From NCBI GenBank assembly GCA_027483465.1, contig JAIXUQ010000048.1:1-38195 (forward strand): a DNA stretch of 38,195 nucleotides, written 5' to 3'. Every line of letters starts with the position of its first letter. Position 1 is the stretch's first letter. Shown in pieces: positions 37,534-38,195 of the stretch. A program made the translations under genes and the position numbers. The notes beneath the pieces were generated by a model. That model was not told where the DNA came from. It was given only the letters and a program-made list of their open reading frames with translations, and did not search any database. Source of the stretch: Sphingomonadales bacterium (lineage in GTDB: Bacteria > Pseudomonadota > Alphaproteobacteria > Sphingomonadales > Sphingomonadaceae).

Positions 37534-38195
37534 ATGCCCGCCCCCTTTGCCGATTTCGCCCCGCCGCTCAGCCCGCCCACGCCCTTGCGCGCCGCCATCA
37601 CCGCCGCCACCCGCCGGCCGGAGCCTGAGGTGGTGGCCGATCTCCTCGCCCGTCTGCCGCCCGATCCGGCGTTGCAGGCGCGGATCAGCGCCACGGCGCA
37701 GGCGCTGGTGATCGCCCTGCGCGCCAAGGCTTCGCGCGGCGGGGTCGATGCGCTGGTGCAGGAATATGCGCTCTCCAGCCAGGAGGGCGTGGCGCTGATG
37801 TGCCTGGCTGAAGCGCTGCTGCGCATCCCCGACAATGCCACCCGCGATGCGCTGATCCGCGACAAGATCGCCGGCGGCAACTGGCAGGCGCATGTCGCGG
37901 CCGACAAGGGCCTGTTTGTCAACGCCGCGACCTGGGGCCTGATGCTCACCGGCAAGCTCGCCGCCAGCTTTGCCGAGGACGGGCTGGGCGCCGCCCTCAC
38001 CCGGCTGATCGCGCGCGCCGGTGAACCGGTGATCCGGCGCGGGATCGACATGGCGATGCGGCTGATGGGGGAGCAATTCGTCACCGGCGAGACGATCGCC
38101 GAGGCGCTGGCGCGGTCAGCCCCGCTGGCGGCGCGCGGCTTTGCCCACAGCTATGACATGCTGGGCGAGGCGGCGACCACCATGGCCGATGCCGA
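37534..38195 (+). CDS. putA: Proline utilization bifunctional enzyme PutA, 5' part
   Basis: The first 220 codons, running off the window. The helical arm and domain II linker of PutA are recognisable: LVQEYALSSQEGVALMCLAEALLRIPD, WQAHVAADKGLFVNAATWGLMLTGKL, and IRRGIDMAMRLMGEQFVTGETIAEAL. The full protein couples FAD proline dehydrogenase with glutamate semialdehyde dehydrogenase. The N-terminus lacks a ribbon-helix-helix DNA-binding domain, so this PutA is not its own repressor, in keeping with the Lrp gene directly upstream. ggag precedes the ATG. Confidence 0.93.
   Translation, partial: MPAPFADFAPPLSPPTPLRAAITAATRRPEPEVVADLLARLPPDPALQARISATAQALVIALRAKASRGGVDALVQEYALSSQEGVALMCLAEALLRIPDNATRDALIRDKIAGGNWQAHVAADKGLFVNAATWGLMLTGKLAASFAEDGLGAALTRLIARAGEPVIRRGIDMAMRLMGEQFVTGETIAEALARSAPLAARGFAHSYDMLGEAATTMADA

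Overview
The window looks like a chromosomal segment of a GC-rich alphaproteobacterium, most likely a member of the Sphingomonadales. Supporting markers are DUF1013/TrcR, DUF1192, an NDUFA9-like complex I protein next to uppP, glutamate synthase genes with a DUF2059 gene between them, a sphingomonad-type globin-like protein, and dispersed palindromic repeats of the kind common in sphingomonad genomes. No phage, plasmid, transposase or CRISPR genes are visible. Most of the window is core metabolism and cell maintenance.

Left part (1-9.6 kb): an initiator tRNA-Met with its terminator, then DUF1192 divergent from a PIG3-type quinone oxidoreductase, a lone kynureninase and trcR. A tightly overlapped minus-strand operon follows: argS - SPOR protein - nagZ - scpA - scpB (arginyl-tRNA synthetase, peptidoglycan-binding protein, muropeptide recycling, chromosome condensation). 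After it come a globin-like gene, a small unknown gene and a cold-shock gene. Middle (9.8-18.5 kb): an aquaporin-family channel, an acyl-CoA dehydrogenase divergent from a threonylcarbamoyl-AMP synthase gene, a secreted SGNH hydrolase, a PadR regulator with a palindrome on its own promoter, an unknown gene, an exported D-aminoacylase-like amidohydrolase with unusual metal-site residues, a PAS-GGDEF protein and tRNA-Leu(CAG).

18.6-30.6 kb: NDUFA9-like gene and uppP (overlapping), then gltD - DUF2059 - gltB, the NADPH glutamate synthase locus. Next are a small Ala/Lys/Pro-rich protein whose ribosome-binding site lies inside a hairpin, a ferric-reductase-like membrane protein with a PepSY protein, a glutathione transferase and an MFS transporter.

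30.45-33.06 kb is the accessory part. A diverged second copy of the MFS 3' end, a two-helix membrane protein of lower GC, a RES-like protein without a visible antitoxin, and a RelE/NadS-type toxin-antitoxin pair are separated by four copies of a 35-base palindromic element. Each copy lies just behind a stop codon and in the orientation of that gene. This is the most unusual structure in the window.

33.07-38.2 kb returns to core genes: cobB sirtuin, a membrane-anchored LuxR-type regulator followed by a DUF4199 protein, dapB, alanine dehydrogenase divergent from an Lrp/AsnC regulator, and the start of putA, which runs off the end. Ald, the Lrp protein and PutA form a small amino-acid catabolism locus (alanine, proline). 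Many convergent gene pairs touch or overlap at their 3' ends; those with a real gap carry a palindromic repeat in it.
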